A DNA stretch of 64,000 nt from positions 255,146-319,145 of the forward strand of contig JBFWVF010000007.1 of assembly GCA_050246875.1 (NCBI GenBank). Direction: 5' to 3'. The notes beneath the pieces are model-generated. The model saw only the letters and a list, made by a program, of their open reading frames with translations. It was not told where the DNA came from and did no database searches. This document shows, piece by piece, positions 45,838 through 54,899 of this stretch. A program made the translations under genes and the position numbers. Within the stretch, counting starts at the first letter, position 1, and each line of letters opens with the position of its first letter. This DNA comes from SHWB01 sp050246875. GTDB lineage: Bacteria; Pseudomonadota; Alphaproteobacteria; UBA6615.

Positions 45838-47868
45838 ATGACCAACGCCACGGCCGCGTCCGCCGCTCACACGTCTTCCCCGGTCGCCCACGCGCAGATG
45901 GCCAACGCCATCCGCGCCCTCGCCATGGACGCCGTGCAGGCGGCCAATTCCGGCCATCCCGGCGCGCCGATGGGCATGGCCGACCTGGCGACGGTGCTGT
46001 TCACCCGCCACATGAAATACGACGCCGCGACGCCCGACTGGGCTGACCGCGACCGCTTCGTGCTGTCGAACGGCCATGCGTCGATGCTGCTCTACGCGGT
46101 GCGCTGGCTCGTGGGCACACCGCGCATGACGCTCGATGACGTCAAGGCGTTCCGTCAGCTCGGCAGCCACACGCCGGGCCATCCCGAGCACGATCTGGCC
46201 CGCGGCATCGAGACCACGACGGGGCCGCTCGGCCAGGGCATCGCCAACGCCGTCGGCATGGCCATCGCCGAGCGCATGATGGCGGCGAAGTTCGGCGATG
46301 GCCTCGTCGACCACACCACCTGGGTGTTCGCCGGCGACGGCTGCCTGATGGAAGGCATCAGCCACGAAGCGGCCTCGCTCGCCGGCCATCTGCGGCTCGG
46401 CAAGCTGATCGTGCTGTTCGACGACAACCGCATCTCGATCGACGGCGCGACCTCGCTGGCGGTCTCCGACGACCAGCTCGCGCGCTTCGCCAGCTACGGC
46501 TGGGACGTCGCGGCCTGCGACGGCCACGATCCCGAGGCGATCGACGCCGCGCTGATCGCGGCGAAGGCCAGCGACCGGCCCTCGCTTATCGCCTGCCGCA
46601 CTGTCATCGGCTACGGCGCGCCCAACAAGCAGGGCACGGCGGCGACGCACGGCGCGCCGCTGGGCAAGGACGAGATCGCCGCGACGCGCGCGGCGCTCGG
46701 CTGGCCGCACGACCCCTTCGTCGTGCCCGACGACGTGCTCGCCGCCTGGCGCGCGGCCGGCGCCCGCGGCGCAAAGGCGCGGCGCGCCTGGCAGGGCCGC
46801 CTGCGCGCGGCCGGCCAGGCGACGGCCGACGAATTCCGCCGCACGGTCGCCGGCAAGCCGGCGCCGGGCCTCGCCGCCGCGCTCGCCGCGCACAAGGCCA
46901 AGCTCGCCGCCGACAAGCCGGCGCTCGCCACCCGCGCCGCCAGCCGCGCCGCGCTCGCCGCCATCGCGCCGGCGATGCCGGAGCTGGTCGGCGGCTCGGC
47001 CGACCTCACCGAGTCGAACCTGACGCACGTCGCCGGCCTCGACCCGGTGAAGGCCGGCAGCTTCGCCGGCCGCTACGTCTATTTCGGCGTGCGCGAGCAC
47101 GCCATGGCGGCGGCCATGAACGGCATGGCGCTGCATGGCGGCATGGTGCCCTACGGCGGCACCTTCCTCGTCTTCACCGACTACTGCCGCCCGTCGATCC
47201 GGCTGGCCGCGCTGATGGGCCTGCGCGTGATCTACGTGATGACGCACGACTCGATCGGCCTCGGCGAGGACGGCCCGACGCACCAGCCGGTCGAGCACCT
47301 CGCCGCGCTGCGCGCCATTCCCGGCCTCGCGGTGTTCCGCCCGGCCGACGCGCTGGAGACGGCCGAGTGCTGGGAACTGGCGCTGGCGCGCTCCGGCCCG
47401 TCGGTCCTCGCGCTGACCCGCCAGGCGGTGCCGGCGCTGCGCGACGACGCCGCCGCCAACCGGTCGGCCGCCGGCGCCTACCTGCTGGCCGGCGACGCGA
47501 CGAAGCGCGACGCCACCATCCTCGCCACCGGCTCGGAAGTGTCGCTGGCCATGGCGGCGCGCGCCGAACTGGCCAAGGACGGCATCGACGCCGCCGTCGT
47601 CTCCATGCCGAGCCACGAACTGTTCGCCGCGCTGGGGCCGCGCAAGCGCGCCGCCATCCTCGGCCGCGCGCCGCGCATCGCCGTCGAGGCGGCGGTGCCC
47701 TTCGGCTGGGCGCGCTGGGGGGTCGACGAGGAGGCCATGATCGCCATGCGCTCCTTCGGCGCCTCGGGCCCGGCGGGCAAGGTCTACGAGCATTTCGGCA
47801 TCACCGCCGCGGCGGTGGCCGACGCGGTGCGCAAGCGGGTGCGCCGCCGTACGGGAAAAGGCGCGTGA
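45838..47868 (+). CDS. tkt: Transketolase
   Basis: Thiamine-diphosphate enzyme of the pentose phosphate and Calvin pathways. The 676 residues contain AVQAANSGHPGAPMGMAD, GPLGQGIANAVGMAIAE, the ThDP magnesium motif GDGCLMEGISHEA to DDNRISIDG, and YFGVREHAMAAAMNGMALHGG with the catalytic Glu. The ATG at 45838 behind GGAG is taken; the frame is open 62 codons further upstream, with no family match. It is divergent from the zapA unit across 211 bases that must hold both promoters. Confidence 0.96.
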   Translation: MTNATAASAAHTSSPVAHAQMANAIRALAMDAVQAANSGHPGAPMGMADLATVLFTRHMKYDAATPDWADRDRFVLSNGHASMLLYAVRWLVGTPRMTLDDVKAFRQLGSHTPGHPEHDLARGIETTTGPLGQGIANAVGMAIAERMMAAKFGDGLVDHTTWVFAGDGCLMEGISHEAASLAGHLRLGKLIVLFDDNRISIDGATSLAVSDDQLARFASYGWDVAACDGHDPEAIDAALIAAKASDRPSLIACRTVIGYGAPNKQGTAATHGAPLGKDEIAATRAALGWPHDPFVVPDDVLAAWRAAGARGAKARRAWQGRLRAAGQATADEFRRTVAGKPAPGLAAALAAHKAKLAADKPALATRAASRAALAAIAPAMPELVGGSADLTESNLTHVAGLDPVKAGSFAGRYVYFGVREHAMAAAMNGMALHGGMVPYGGTFLVFTDYCRPSIRLAALMGLRVIYVMTHDSIGLGEDGPTHQPVEHLAALRAIPGLAVFRPADALETAECWELALARSGPSVLALTRQAVPALRDDAAANRSAAGAYLLAGDATKRDATILATGSEVSLAMAARAELAKDGIDAAVVSMPSHELFAALGPRKRAAILGRAPRIAVEAAVPFGWARWGVDEEAMIAMRSFGASGPAGKVYEHFGITAAAVADAVRKRVRRRTGKGA

Positions 47869-47900
47869 CTGGGTAGATCGCGCTGCCCCTCCTCACCCAA

Positions 47901-47963
47901 CCTCTCCTCCCAGGGGAGGAGAGGGGCGTGGCGTAACCCTCTCCGCCCCGTGGGGGGAGAGGG
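47901..47963. repeat. Two palindromic repeats, family A, between tkt and gap
   Basis: Two hairpins lie side by side. One has arms CCTCTCCTCC and GGAGGAGAGG (47901-47924); the other, at 47937-47963, has arms CCCTCTCC and GGAGAGGG. They are followed by a phrase found again, in the same or opposite direction, beside other copies (GAGCCGGGTGAGGTGGG). They may end or protect the tkt message. Confidence 0.7.
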
Positions 47964-48043
47964 TGGCGAGCGCCAGCGAGCCGGGTGAGGTGGGCCAGTT
48001 CGGTATCGGCTAACGACGTTTCGACAAACGGAGGATACGGGCG

Positions 48044-49054
<1,011 letters not shown>

Positions 49055-49087
49055 CGCGCCCTGCGCGTCCGGGGTCGACTGCAAGAA

Positions 49088-49219
49088 CCCTCTCCGCCCT
49101 CGGGGGCGGAGAGGGCAGGGTGAGGTGGGGGTGTTACCGGCGTACAGGGTGCCACGACCGAGTTTGCAGGCGGCGCCCCCACCTCACCCCGCCCTCTCCG
49201 CCCCGAGGGGCGGAGAGGG
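49088..49219. repeat. Inverted pair of family A palindromes after gap
   Basis: Two palindromes, CCCTCTCCGCCCTC/GGGGGCGGAGAGGG (49088-49115) and CCCTCTCCGCCCCG/AGGGGCGGAGAGGG (49192-49219), face each other around a 76-base spacer. Their flanking CAGGGTGAGGTGGG and CCCCACCTCACCC sequences are reverse complements. This is a BIME-like arrangement. The pair could fold into a large structure behind gap. Confidence 0.7.
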
Positions 49220-49244
49220 TGATTTGGGAGCGACGCCACCGCCG

Positions 49245-49562
49245 GGCCTCGTCGTTCGAGACGCCACCCTGCGGGTGGCGCCTCGGGATGAGGCCCTCTG
49301 TGCCCGCCGGCGGCAGCAACGCCGGCTCGTGAACACCGCCGTCACCCACGCTCCTCACCCTGAGGAGGCGCGCAGCGCCGTCTCGAAGGGCGAGGGGCGT
49401 CACCCGCCGGCAGGTATGCCGCGCCCATCCGCCACCGCCGGGCCTCGTCCTTCGAGACGCCGGGCTTCGCCCGGCTCCTCAGGATGAGGCCCTTGTGCCG
49501 ATGGGCGGCGGCGATGCGGGCTTGTGAACGCGCAGCGCCGTCTCGAAGGGCGAGGGGCGTCA
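49245..49562. repeat. Cluster of family B repeats (CTCGTCCTTCGAGACG type)
   Basis: At least four partial copies lie here in both directions: 49245-49295, 49350-49398, 49434-49490 and 49527-49560. The core couples GGCCTCGTC(C/G)TTCGAGACG to a GGATGAGGCC arm. The same family, in a variant form, reappears at 57093-57199. Together with the family A palindromes this fills a 608-base gap (49055-49662) without genes. Confidence 0.7.
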
Positions 49563-49568
49563 CCCGAG

Positions 49569-49658
49569 TTACGGTGACAGTGCGCTTTATTCCCCTGTCG
49601 CCGGCTTTGGACTCGGATTGCACCCGACGGTACAATTTAGTGCAGTGTCACCGTAATT
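49569..49658. repeat. Left copy of a roughly 90-base imperfect palindrome flanking the AT-rich island
   Basis: The element begins TTACGGTGACAGTGCGCTTT, continues ATTCCCCTGTCGCCGGC and ends TGCAGTGTCACCGTAATT, so its ends are inverted. A second copy in the same direction lies at 50366-50466. The two bracket about 700 bases of low-GC DNA with one gene. The form resembles REP elements moved by RAYT-type transposases; no such transposase is in the window. Confidence 0.65.
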
Positions 49659-49662
49659 CTGA

Positions 49663-50274
49663 TTAATGGATATTAAATGCTGGAATACCCGTCTTCGGAC
49701 ATTCCCTCGGTAGTTTTCCTTCGGACAATTGCCTGTCGACCTGCAATACGAACTCTTCAAATTTTGGAACCCCAGCCGAGATAGCGATATCTCGACATAT
49801 TCGCCTATCTTCTCCGGACCGGATGCACGCGACGACTTCGGCACCGTATGGCTGAAATCGGGGAAAACTCGATAAATAGCTGATGTTTGTTTCATCCAAC
49901 TCCTCTCTATCAAGTAATATGGTCTGAAAAATGAGTATTTTGTGGTATTCGTATAAATAACCTAGCGTCTTTTTCTCGGAAAGTGGAGGGGTCCCCAGGT
50001 AATCTGGCAGCGGAAAGGTCCCCAGGTAAAATAGCAGCCTTAGATATAACCATGCTTCGGGGACATCAAGTTTTGCCCACGGCCACGCAATCAGCCACGC
50101 AGAAGTGCAGCGGCGCTCTTTCATAAGCGACTGAATTTTAAGTCTATCCGCTGCCCATATTGAATGGGTTAATGATGACTGACGACATCCACCTAGTATA
50201 GGTAAAACAAAGATAAACAGTAGGATTAGTGACGCCGGAATTTTCAAAAAATGATTTTTTTTATTTAATCTCAT
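49663..50274 (-). CDS. AT-rich lipoprotein of unknown function
   Basis: The 203-residue product has a lipoprotein signal (ASLILLFIFVLPILGGC; lipidated Cys30). The mature part includes ERRCTSAWLIAWPWAKLDVPEAWLYLRLL, an aromatic segment, and later cysteines in EVVACIRSGEDRRICRD and LPRECPK. No domain was recognised. Base composition is far below that of the neighbours, with AAA and ATT-rich codons, and the gene is bracketed by two copies of the same palindrome, both signs of recent arrival. Its start directly follows the stop of a short open frame (TAA then ATG), which may be a remnant. Confidence 0.65.
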   Translation of the reverse strand: MRLNKKNHFLKIPASLILLFIFVLPILGGCRQSSLTHSIWAADRLKIQSLMKERRCTSAWLIAWPWAKLDVPEAWLYLRLLFYLGTFPLPDYLGTPPLSEKKTLGYLYEYHKILIFQTILLDREELDETNISYLSSFPRFQPYGAEVVACIRSGEDRRICRDIAISAGVPKFEEFVLQVDRQLSEGKLPRECPKTGIPAFNIH

Positions 50275-50365
50275 TTATCTTTCCCGCATCTCCTTGTCCC
50301 GGTACTGGAATAGCAGCGCCAGCAGGAACTCAATCACCGGCCGTTCGCCAGTAAGCACCTCGGAA

Positions 50366-50466
50366 TTACGGTGACAAATTACGGGGACAGTGCACTTTAT
50401 TCCCCCGTCGCTGGCTTCCGGCCGTGCTCTATTGAATGCACTGTCACCGTTATTTGTCACCGCAAT
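50366..50466. repeat. Right copy of the flanking palindrome, with nested outer arms
   Basis: The core 50379-50454 matches the left copy (GACAGTGCACTTTATTCCCC, then TGCACTGTCACCGTTATT). An additional outer pair of arms, TTACGGTGACAAA and TTTGTCACCGCAA, surrounds it, so the element looks like one repeat inside another. The remaining sequence between here and 50570 shows a short direct match (AGCGAAGCAATCCAGTC) but no gene. Confidence 0.65.
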
Positions 50467-50570
50467 TCGGCAGCGTCATTGCGAGCGCAGCGAAGCAATC
50501 CAGTCTCGCGGCCAGCGGACTGGATTGCCGCGTCGGCTTCGCCTCCTCGCAACGACGGAAACTGTCGCCC

Positions 50571-51542
50571 CTACCCGCCCCACCAGGGCCGCGCGCGGGC
50601 GTAGTCGCGCCAGACGGCGGGGAAACGGTCGAGGCCGGCCTCGAGGCGCGCCGTCAGCCAGCCGGTGACGAGGGCGTGCGCCGCTGGGTCGACCGCCGGC
50701 AGGCCGGCCAGCATCGCCTCGCCGGTGGCGGCGTCGTTGACGGCGCCGAGGCTGTCCTGGATGGCCTCGACGCGCGCGAGGTAGAGACGGCTCGCGCCGC
50801 GCGGCCACAGCGCGCGGAAGGTCTCCCCGGCATAGCGCAGCTTCTTCGCCGCCAGCCGCACCTCGTGTAGCTCGGCCAGCGACAGGTCGCGGTGGTTGTC
50901 GCCCTTGCGGCGCAGGCGGCGGTCGGCCTTCGCCAGCACGCGCCGTGCGTGCTCGCCCACCGGGCGCGCCAGCGCCTTGTCGGGGCTGGCGGCGGTCCAG
51001 CCGCCATCGGCGAGCCGCGCCTGCGCCGTGGCGAGAATGTTGGCGAAGCGCCGCGTGGCGAGCGCCCGCGCCGCCCGCCGGTAGGTCAGCCGGCGCTGCC
51101 GCTCGACGGTGCCGGCGAGCGCCGCCAGCGAGGCGTCGTCCGGATGGCGGCGCAGCAGCGGGCCGAGCGTGTCGGCGGCGAAGACGTCGAGGTCGCGCGC
51201 CGGCCCGAGCGCCTGCTGCAGCCAGCGCAGATCTGCTTTCAGCGCCGCCTCGGCAGGCGGCGCGATGACGCCGCGGAAGCCGGCGACGAGCGCGCGCAGC
51301 CGCCGCGTCGCCACGCGCAACTGGTGCACCGTCTCGATGTCGGCGGGGTCGAGCGGCACGGCGGCGCGGCGCGCCAGCGTCGCGAAGCCGGCCTCGGCCA
51401 GCGTGCGGAACGCCTCGCCGGCCGGCTGGGCGGCGTCGAGACTGGCACCTTTCAGGCGTGGCATGGGGCCATCGTCAGGGACAGGCCATCCCCCCGGCGC
51501 AACGCGCTCGACCGCTGCCACGGGCAGGGTGCGTTCGGCCAT
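50571..51542 (-). CDS. CHAD-domain protein
   Basis: The 323-residue helical protein has the CHAD signatures ETVHQLRVATRRLRALVAGFR and LHEVRLAAKKLRYAGETFRALW with regularly spaced Arg, Lys and His. CHAD domains bind inorganic polyphosphate. No CYTH domain is attached, unlike many relatives, and no polyphosphate kinase is near. The frame is the only long one with conserved motifs here. The start may be a later codon, as the first 30 residues are not conserved-looking. Confidence 0.88.
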   Translation of the reverse strand: MAERTLPVAAVERVAPGGWPVPDDGPMPRLKGASLDAAQPAGEAFRTLAEAGFATLARRAAVPLDPADIETVHQLRVATRRLRALVAGFRGVIAPPAEAALKADLRWLQQALGPARDLDVFAADTLGPLLRRHPDDASLAALAGTVERQRRLTYRRAARALATRRFANILATAQARLADGGWTAASPDKALARPVGEHARRVLAKADRRLRRKGDNHRDLSLAELHEVRLAAKKLRYAGETFRALWPRGASRLYLARVEAIQDSLGAVNDAATGEAMLAGLPAVDPAAHALVTGWLTARLEAGLDRFPAVWRDYARARPWWGG

Positions 51543-51676
51543 AGGGCCCCCTCGGATCGGCGCGTGCTTCCCGCCAGAGGGACACGGCGCGTCCGACCTT
51601 CATGTATCTGTCCCCGTGCGGCGACAACAGCCGCGAGTTGTCCACAGGCTGCGGATTGTAACCGAACCGTAACAAA

Positions 51677-52588
51677 TCACGTCGTGCCGTCGTCCCAGGG
51701 GCGCTTGCGGAATTCCTCGGCGAGGTGGTCGACGAACACGCGCACCTTGGGCGACAGATGCCGGCCCGGCGGATAGATCGCCCAGACCGGCGGCGAGGTC
51801 GGCGCATAGTCGGTCAGCACCTCCTCCAGCCGGCCGTCGCGCAGCGCCTCGCCGCACATCCAGGTCGGCGCCATCATCACCCCGACATCGCTGAGGGCAA
51901 GGTCGTGCAGCGCCTCGGCGTTGTTGGCCGACAGGTTGCCGCGCACGGTGACGGCGTGCTCGCCGCCATCGGGCCCGATCATGCGCCAGGTGTCGCCGGT
52001 GGCGAGGTAGGCGTAGGTCAGGCAGTTGTGGCCGGCGAGATCCTCCGGCACGCGCGGGCGGCCGTGCCTGTCCCAGTAGCGCGGCGTCGCGGCGATGGCC
52101 CGCCGGGCGGTCGCCAGCTTGCGGGCGATGAGGCTCGAATCCTTGAGGTCGCCGATGCGGATCAGCATGTCGACGCCCACCTCGATGGGATCGACGAACT
52201 GGTCGGTCATGGTGACGTGGAGCTGCACCTCGGGATGGGCGGCGAGGAAGCCGCTCAGCACCGGCACGACGTGGCGGCGGCCGAACACCACCGGCATGTT
52301 GATCTTGAGCACGCCGCGCGGCGTCTGGTTGAGCTGGCTGATGGCCTGCTCGGCCTCGTCGACGTCGGCGAGGATGCGCCGGCAGCGTTCGTAGTAGGCC
52401 ACCCCCTCCTCGGTCGGCGCCAGCCGCCGCGTGGTGCGGTTGAACAGGCGCACGCCGAGCCGGTCCTCGAGCCGCGAGATCTGCTTGCTGACGGCCGAGG
52501 GCGTCAGGCTCATCTGCCGCGCGGTGGCGGAAAAGCTGCCGGTGTCGACCGCGCGCACGAAGAGATCCATGCTCGTCAGGGTGTCCAT
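51677..52588 (-). CDS. LysR-family transcriptional regulator
   Basis: The 303-residue regulator has the winged HTH at 1-60 (FSATARQMSLTPSAVSKQISRLEDRLGVRLFNRTTR) and a substrate-binding-like effector domain (about 90-295). It is divergent from a small ORF, with a LysR-type palindrome 45 bases before its start, the usual autoregulatory layout. It belongs to the common subgroup with AEQAISQLNQTPRGVLKINMP. The effector is unknown. Confidence 0.93.
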   Translation of the reverse strand: MDTLTSMDLFVRAVDTGSFSATARQMSLTPSAVSKQISRLEDRLGVRLFNRTTRRLAPTEEGVAYYERCRRILADVDEAEQAISQLNQTPRGVLKINMPVVFGRRHVVPVLSGFLAAHPEVQLHVTMTDQFVDPIEVGVDMLIRIGDLKDSSLIARKLATARRAIAATPRYWDRHGRPRVPEDLAGHNCLTYAYLATGDTWRMIGPDGGEHAVTVRGNLSANNAEALHDLALSDVGVMMAPTWMCGEALRDGRLEEVLTDYAPTSPPVWAIYPPGRHLSPKVRVFVDHLAEEFRKRPWDDGTT

Positions 52589-52632
52589 GGCCGGGCGCCT
52601 CGATATATGCCTGCATGGAACATGTTAGTGCG

Positions 52633-52654
52633 AGGTTGATCATATTTTCAACCT
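52633..52654. promoter_or_regulatory. LysR-type operator candidate
   Basis: Perfect inverted repeat AGGTTGA and TCAACCT around 8 AT-rich bases. The inner TTGA-N8-TCAA is a typical LysR box. It lies between the LysR gene and the divergent small ORF (52742), so it may control both. Confidence 0.5.
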
Positions 52655-52741
52655 GCATTGCCTCAATAAATCACGCTCCAGAGGCCACACCACCGGCCAG
52701 CCCTTGTGGCCAGCCCGGCTGGCCAGCCAACGGAGACCGCC

Positions 52742-52912
52742 ATGAGCCGCAACACCATCGCTTATCCCCATCTCGCCGACGTGCTGCACGACGCGCACTC
52801 CGAGCAGGCGAAGGTTTTCGGCGCCGTGTTCGGCGCCCTCGGCCGCCAGCTCGCCCGGCCCTTCCATCGCCGTCATGCAGGCCTTCCCGCGGCGCCCGTC
52901 TGCGCCGCCTGA
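52742..52912 (+). CDS. Small protein divergent from LysR gene, unknown function
   Basis: The 56-residue ORF starts MSRNTIAYPHLADVLHDAHS. It has GGAG 7 bases upstream and a strong intrinsic terminator 73 bases after its stop, which together argue it is a real expressed gene. The middle (EQAKVFGAVFGALGRQLA) could form an amphipathic helix; the C-terminal RPFHRRHAGLPAAPVCAA looks disordered. It does not match DUF1127 or another small family I recognise. It is possibly controlled by the LysR protein. Confidence 0.55.
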   Translation: MSRNTIAYPHLADVLHDAHSEQAKVFGAVFGALGRQLARPFHRRHAGLPAAPVCAA

Positions 52913-52984
52913 TCCGGACCCGGCCGCCGGACCCGCCCCTTTCCTCCCCCGCGGACCCGGCGGCACCGGATCGCCTGCACCCTC

Positions 52985-53019
52985 GCCCGGCGCGCCCCAA
53001 CGCGCCGGGCGATTTTTTT
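52985..53019 (+). terminator. Strong intrinsic terminator
   Basis: A perfect 10-base-pair stem GCCCGGCGCG/CGCGCCGGGC with a 6-base loop is followed by GA and seven T. It ends the message of the small ORF. It begins the 380-base gap 52911-53290, which holds no other recognisable gene. Confidence 0.9.
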
Positions 53020-53191
53020 CGCCGTCGCCGGAACCGCAGCGCAGCGGCCGGCGTTGCGGCATCACACGACCGATGCGGCCATGCGTTTGGCCGTGGGCAC
53101 CCGGACGACAGGACGCGGCCACCACCCGACAGCCTGACCCCCCCACCACCGCGTCCTGCCCGATCCGGGAAGCAGAAAAGCGAGCCGCACT

Positions 53192-53224
53192 CCGCCCGGC
53201 AACCAGCCTCCGGTTGCCGGGCGG
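53192..53224. terminator. Second strong hairpin before the hypothetical gene
   Basis: A perfect 13-base-pair stem, CCGCCCGGCAACC and GGTTGCCGGGCGG with a 7-base loop, is followed on the plus strand by CCCCATTTTCGGGG. It lies 173 bases after the previous terminator with no ORF between, so the interval could hold a short RNA, or the hairpin could mark the start of the next unit. Confidence 0.5.
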
Positions 53225-53290
53225 CCCCATTTTCGGGGCCCCTCACCACCGCGCCGCCGATGCGGGCGCGAAATCGGCTAGCGTGGCGCC

Positions 53291-53719
53291 ATGCCCGCCC
53301 GTCGCGCCGCCGCCGTCGTCATCGTCCACTCCCTCGCGCACGCCGTCGCCGCCCTGCGCGCCGCCACCGCCGCCGGCCGGCCGGTAACGGTGCTCAGCGG
53401 CGCCGGGGCGGCGCTGCATGCCGGCCCGGGCTGGTGGCGCGAGGTCGAACGGGCGGCGCGCAGGGCCGTGCCGGCGGCCGAGGCCACCTTCGTGCTCGAC
53501 TGCGCCGACCGTCCGGGCGCCGCGCTGGCGGCCCTGCGCGCCGGCGTCGGCGTCATCGCGCTGACCGCGCCGGACGCGGCCCGCCGCGTCGTCGCCGACA
53601 TCGCGGGCCAGAGCGGGGCACGGATCGCGCGGGTGTCGCGGCGCGGCGCGCTCGACCTCGCCGGCGCCGCCCGGCCGGGTACGCTGGCGGCGGCCCATCT
53701 TGTTGCAGCGCGGCGCTAA
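53291..53719 (+). CDS. Hypothetical Ala/Arg-rich protein upstream of fba
   Basis: The 142-residue product is very alanine-rich, with alternating strand and helix pattern (AAAVVIVHSLAHAVAALRAAT, ATFVLDCADRPGAALAALRAG, GVIALTAPDAARRVVADIA), which suggests a small alpha/beta fold. No motif or signal was recognised. It precedes fba by 93 bases on the same strand and may be co-transcribed. Coding reality is supported by length and alpha/beta pattern only. Confidence 0.55.
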   Translation: MPARRAAAVVIVHSLAHAVAALRAATAAGRPVTVLSGAGAALHAGPGWWREVERAARRAVPAAEATFVLDCADRPGAALAALRAGVGVIALTAPDAARRVVADIAGQSGARIARVSRRGALDLAGAARPGTLAAAHLVAARR

Positions 53720-53812
53720 CGCCGCGTTGCCTGTGCACCGCACCCTGCGCTAAGGGAGCGCCAACGGGCGCCAACGCCCAGCCGACGCAGCCTGCCGACA
53801 GGAACAGCCGCC

Positions 53813-54733
53813 ATGCGAGTGACCCAGCGTGTCCGCAAGATTCTCTCCTGGTACGAAAGCGACAATCCGGGCACCAAGGCCAACATCGCGCGCATCCTGT
53901 CGACCGGCCGGCTCGCCGGCACCGGCAAGGTGGTGATCCTGCCCGTCGACCAGGGCTTCGAGCACGGCCCGGCACGCAGCTTCGCGCCCAACCCGCCGGC
54001 CTACGACCCGCACTATTTCTTCGAGCTGGCGATCGAGGCCGGCCTCAGCGCCTACGCCGCGCCACTCGGCCTGCTGGAGGCCGCCGCCGACAGCTATGCC
54101 GGCGCCATCCCGACCATCCTCAAGGTCAACAGCTCCAACTCGCTGGCGCAGTCGAAGGACCAGGCGGTGACGGCCGGCGTCGACGATGCCCTGCGCCTCG
54201 GCTGCTCGGCCATCGGCTTCACCATCTATCCGGCCTCGGACGAGCAGTTCGAGATGATGGAGGAAATCCGCGAGATGGCGCTGGAGGCCAAGGCCGCCGG
54301 CCTCGCGGTGGTGATCTGGTCCTACCCGCGCGGCGGCAAGCTGTCGAAGGACGGCGAAACAGCCCTCGACGTCACGGCCTACGCCGCGCACATGGCGGCC
54401 CTGCTCGGCGCGCACATCATCAAGGTCAAGCCGCCGACCGCCTTCATGGAGCAGGACGAGGCGAAGAAGGCCTACGAGAAGGCCGGCGTCGACACCTCCA
54501 CGCTGGCGGCGCGCATCCGCCACGTCGTGCAGGCCTCGTTCAACGGCCGCCGCCTCGTCGTGTTCTCCGGCGGCGCCGCCAAGGGCACGGCCGAGATCCT
54601 CGCCGAGATCCGCGAGCTGCGCGACGGCGGCGCCTCGGGCTCGATCATCGGCCGCAACTCCTTCCAGCGGCCGAAGGACGAGGCGCTGAAGCTGCTCGAT
54701 TCGATCATCAAGATCTACCAGGGCAAGGACTGA
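53813..54733 (+). CDS. fbaB: Class I fructose-bisphosphate aldolase, DhnA type
   Basis: The 306-residue archaeal-type class I aldolase splits fructose-1,6-bisphosphate. It has VVILPVDQGFEHGPARSF, VIWSYPRGGKLS with the active-site Tyr, and the Schiff-base lysine region HIIKVKPPT (residues 201-208). GSIIGRNSFQRP closes the phosphate site. It completes a glycolysis and pentose phosphate set with tkt and gap upstream. Confidence 0.95.
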   Translation: MRVTQRVRKILSWYESDNPGTKANIARILSTGRLAGTGKVVILPVDQGFEHGPARSFAPNPPAYDPHYFFELAIEAGLSAYAAPLGLLEAAADSYAGAIPTILKVNSSNSLAQSKDQAVTAGVDDALRLGCSAIGFTIYPASDEQFEMMEEIREMALEAKAAGLAVVIWSYPRGGKLSKDGETALDVTAYAAHMAALLGAHIIKVKPPTAFMEQDEAKKAYEKAGVDTSTLAARIRHVVQASFNGRRLVVFSGGAAKGTAEILAEIRELRDGGASGSIIGRNSFQRPKDEALKLLDSIIKIYQGKD

Positions 54734-54805
54734 GCTTGCCGCGCCTCGGGGGTCTGACGTCCGGCATCGCGCTGGCCCACCTCACCCGGCTCGCTGCGCT
54801 CGCCA

Positions 54806-54866
54806 CCCTCTCCCCCCACGGGGCGGAGAGGGGTCACTCTCCCTCTCCTCCCTTGGGAGGAGAGGG
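54806..54866. repeat. Two family A palindromes between fba and thiE
   Basis: CCCTCTCCCCCC/GGGGCGGAGAGGGG (54806-54833) and CCCTCTCCTCCC/GGGAGGAGAGGG (54841-54866) lie in tandem, preceded by CACCTCACCCGGCTCGCTGCG, part of the same phrase seen reversed near 47966. The ribosome site of thiE is close to the end of the second palindrome. Confidence 0.7.
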
Positions 54867-54899
54867 TCGGGGTGAGGAGGGGCGGACGGTTGCATCGCC

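Noticed and set aside
49245..49562. Repeated units after gap as a CRISPR array
   Set aside because: Units differ in length and direction, spacing is irregular and no cas genes are present; dispersed palindromic repeats explain them.
51638..51646. TTGTCCACA as a DnaA box and hint of a replication origin
   Set aside because: Only one near-match exists, with no cluster, AT-rich unwinding region or origin-type neighbours such as dnaA or hemE.
52742..52912. Small ORF as a DUF1127 protein of the CcaF1 type with CcsR-like sRNAs behind it
   Set aside because: The DUF1127 signature is absent and no CCTCCTCCC loop motif is found downstream; only the layout is similar.
54734..54899. TPP riboswitch before thiE
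   Set aside because: The leader is filled with family A palindromes and lacks the conserved CTGAGA and ACCTGATC-type elements.
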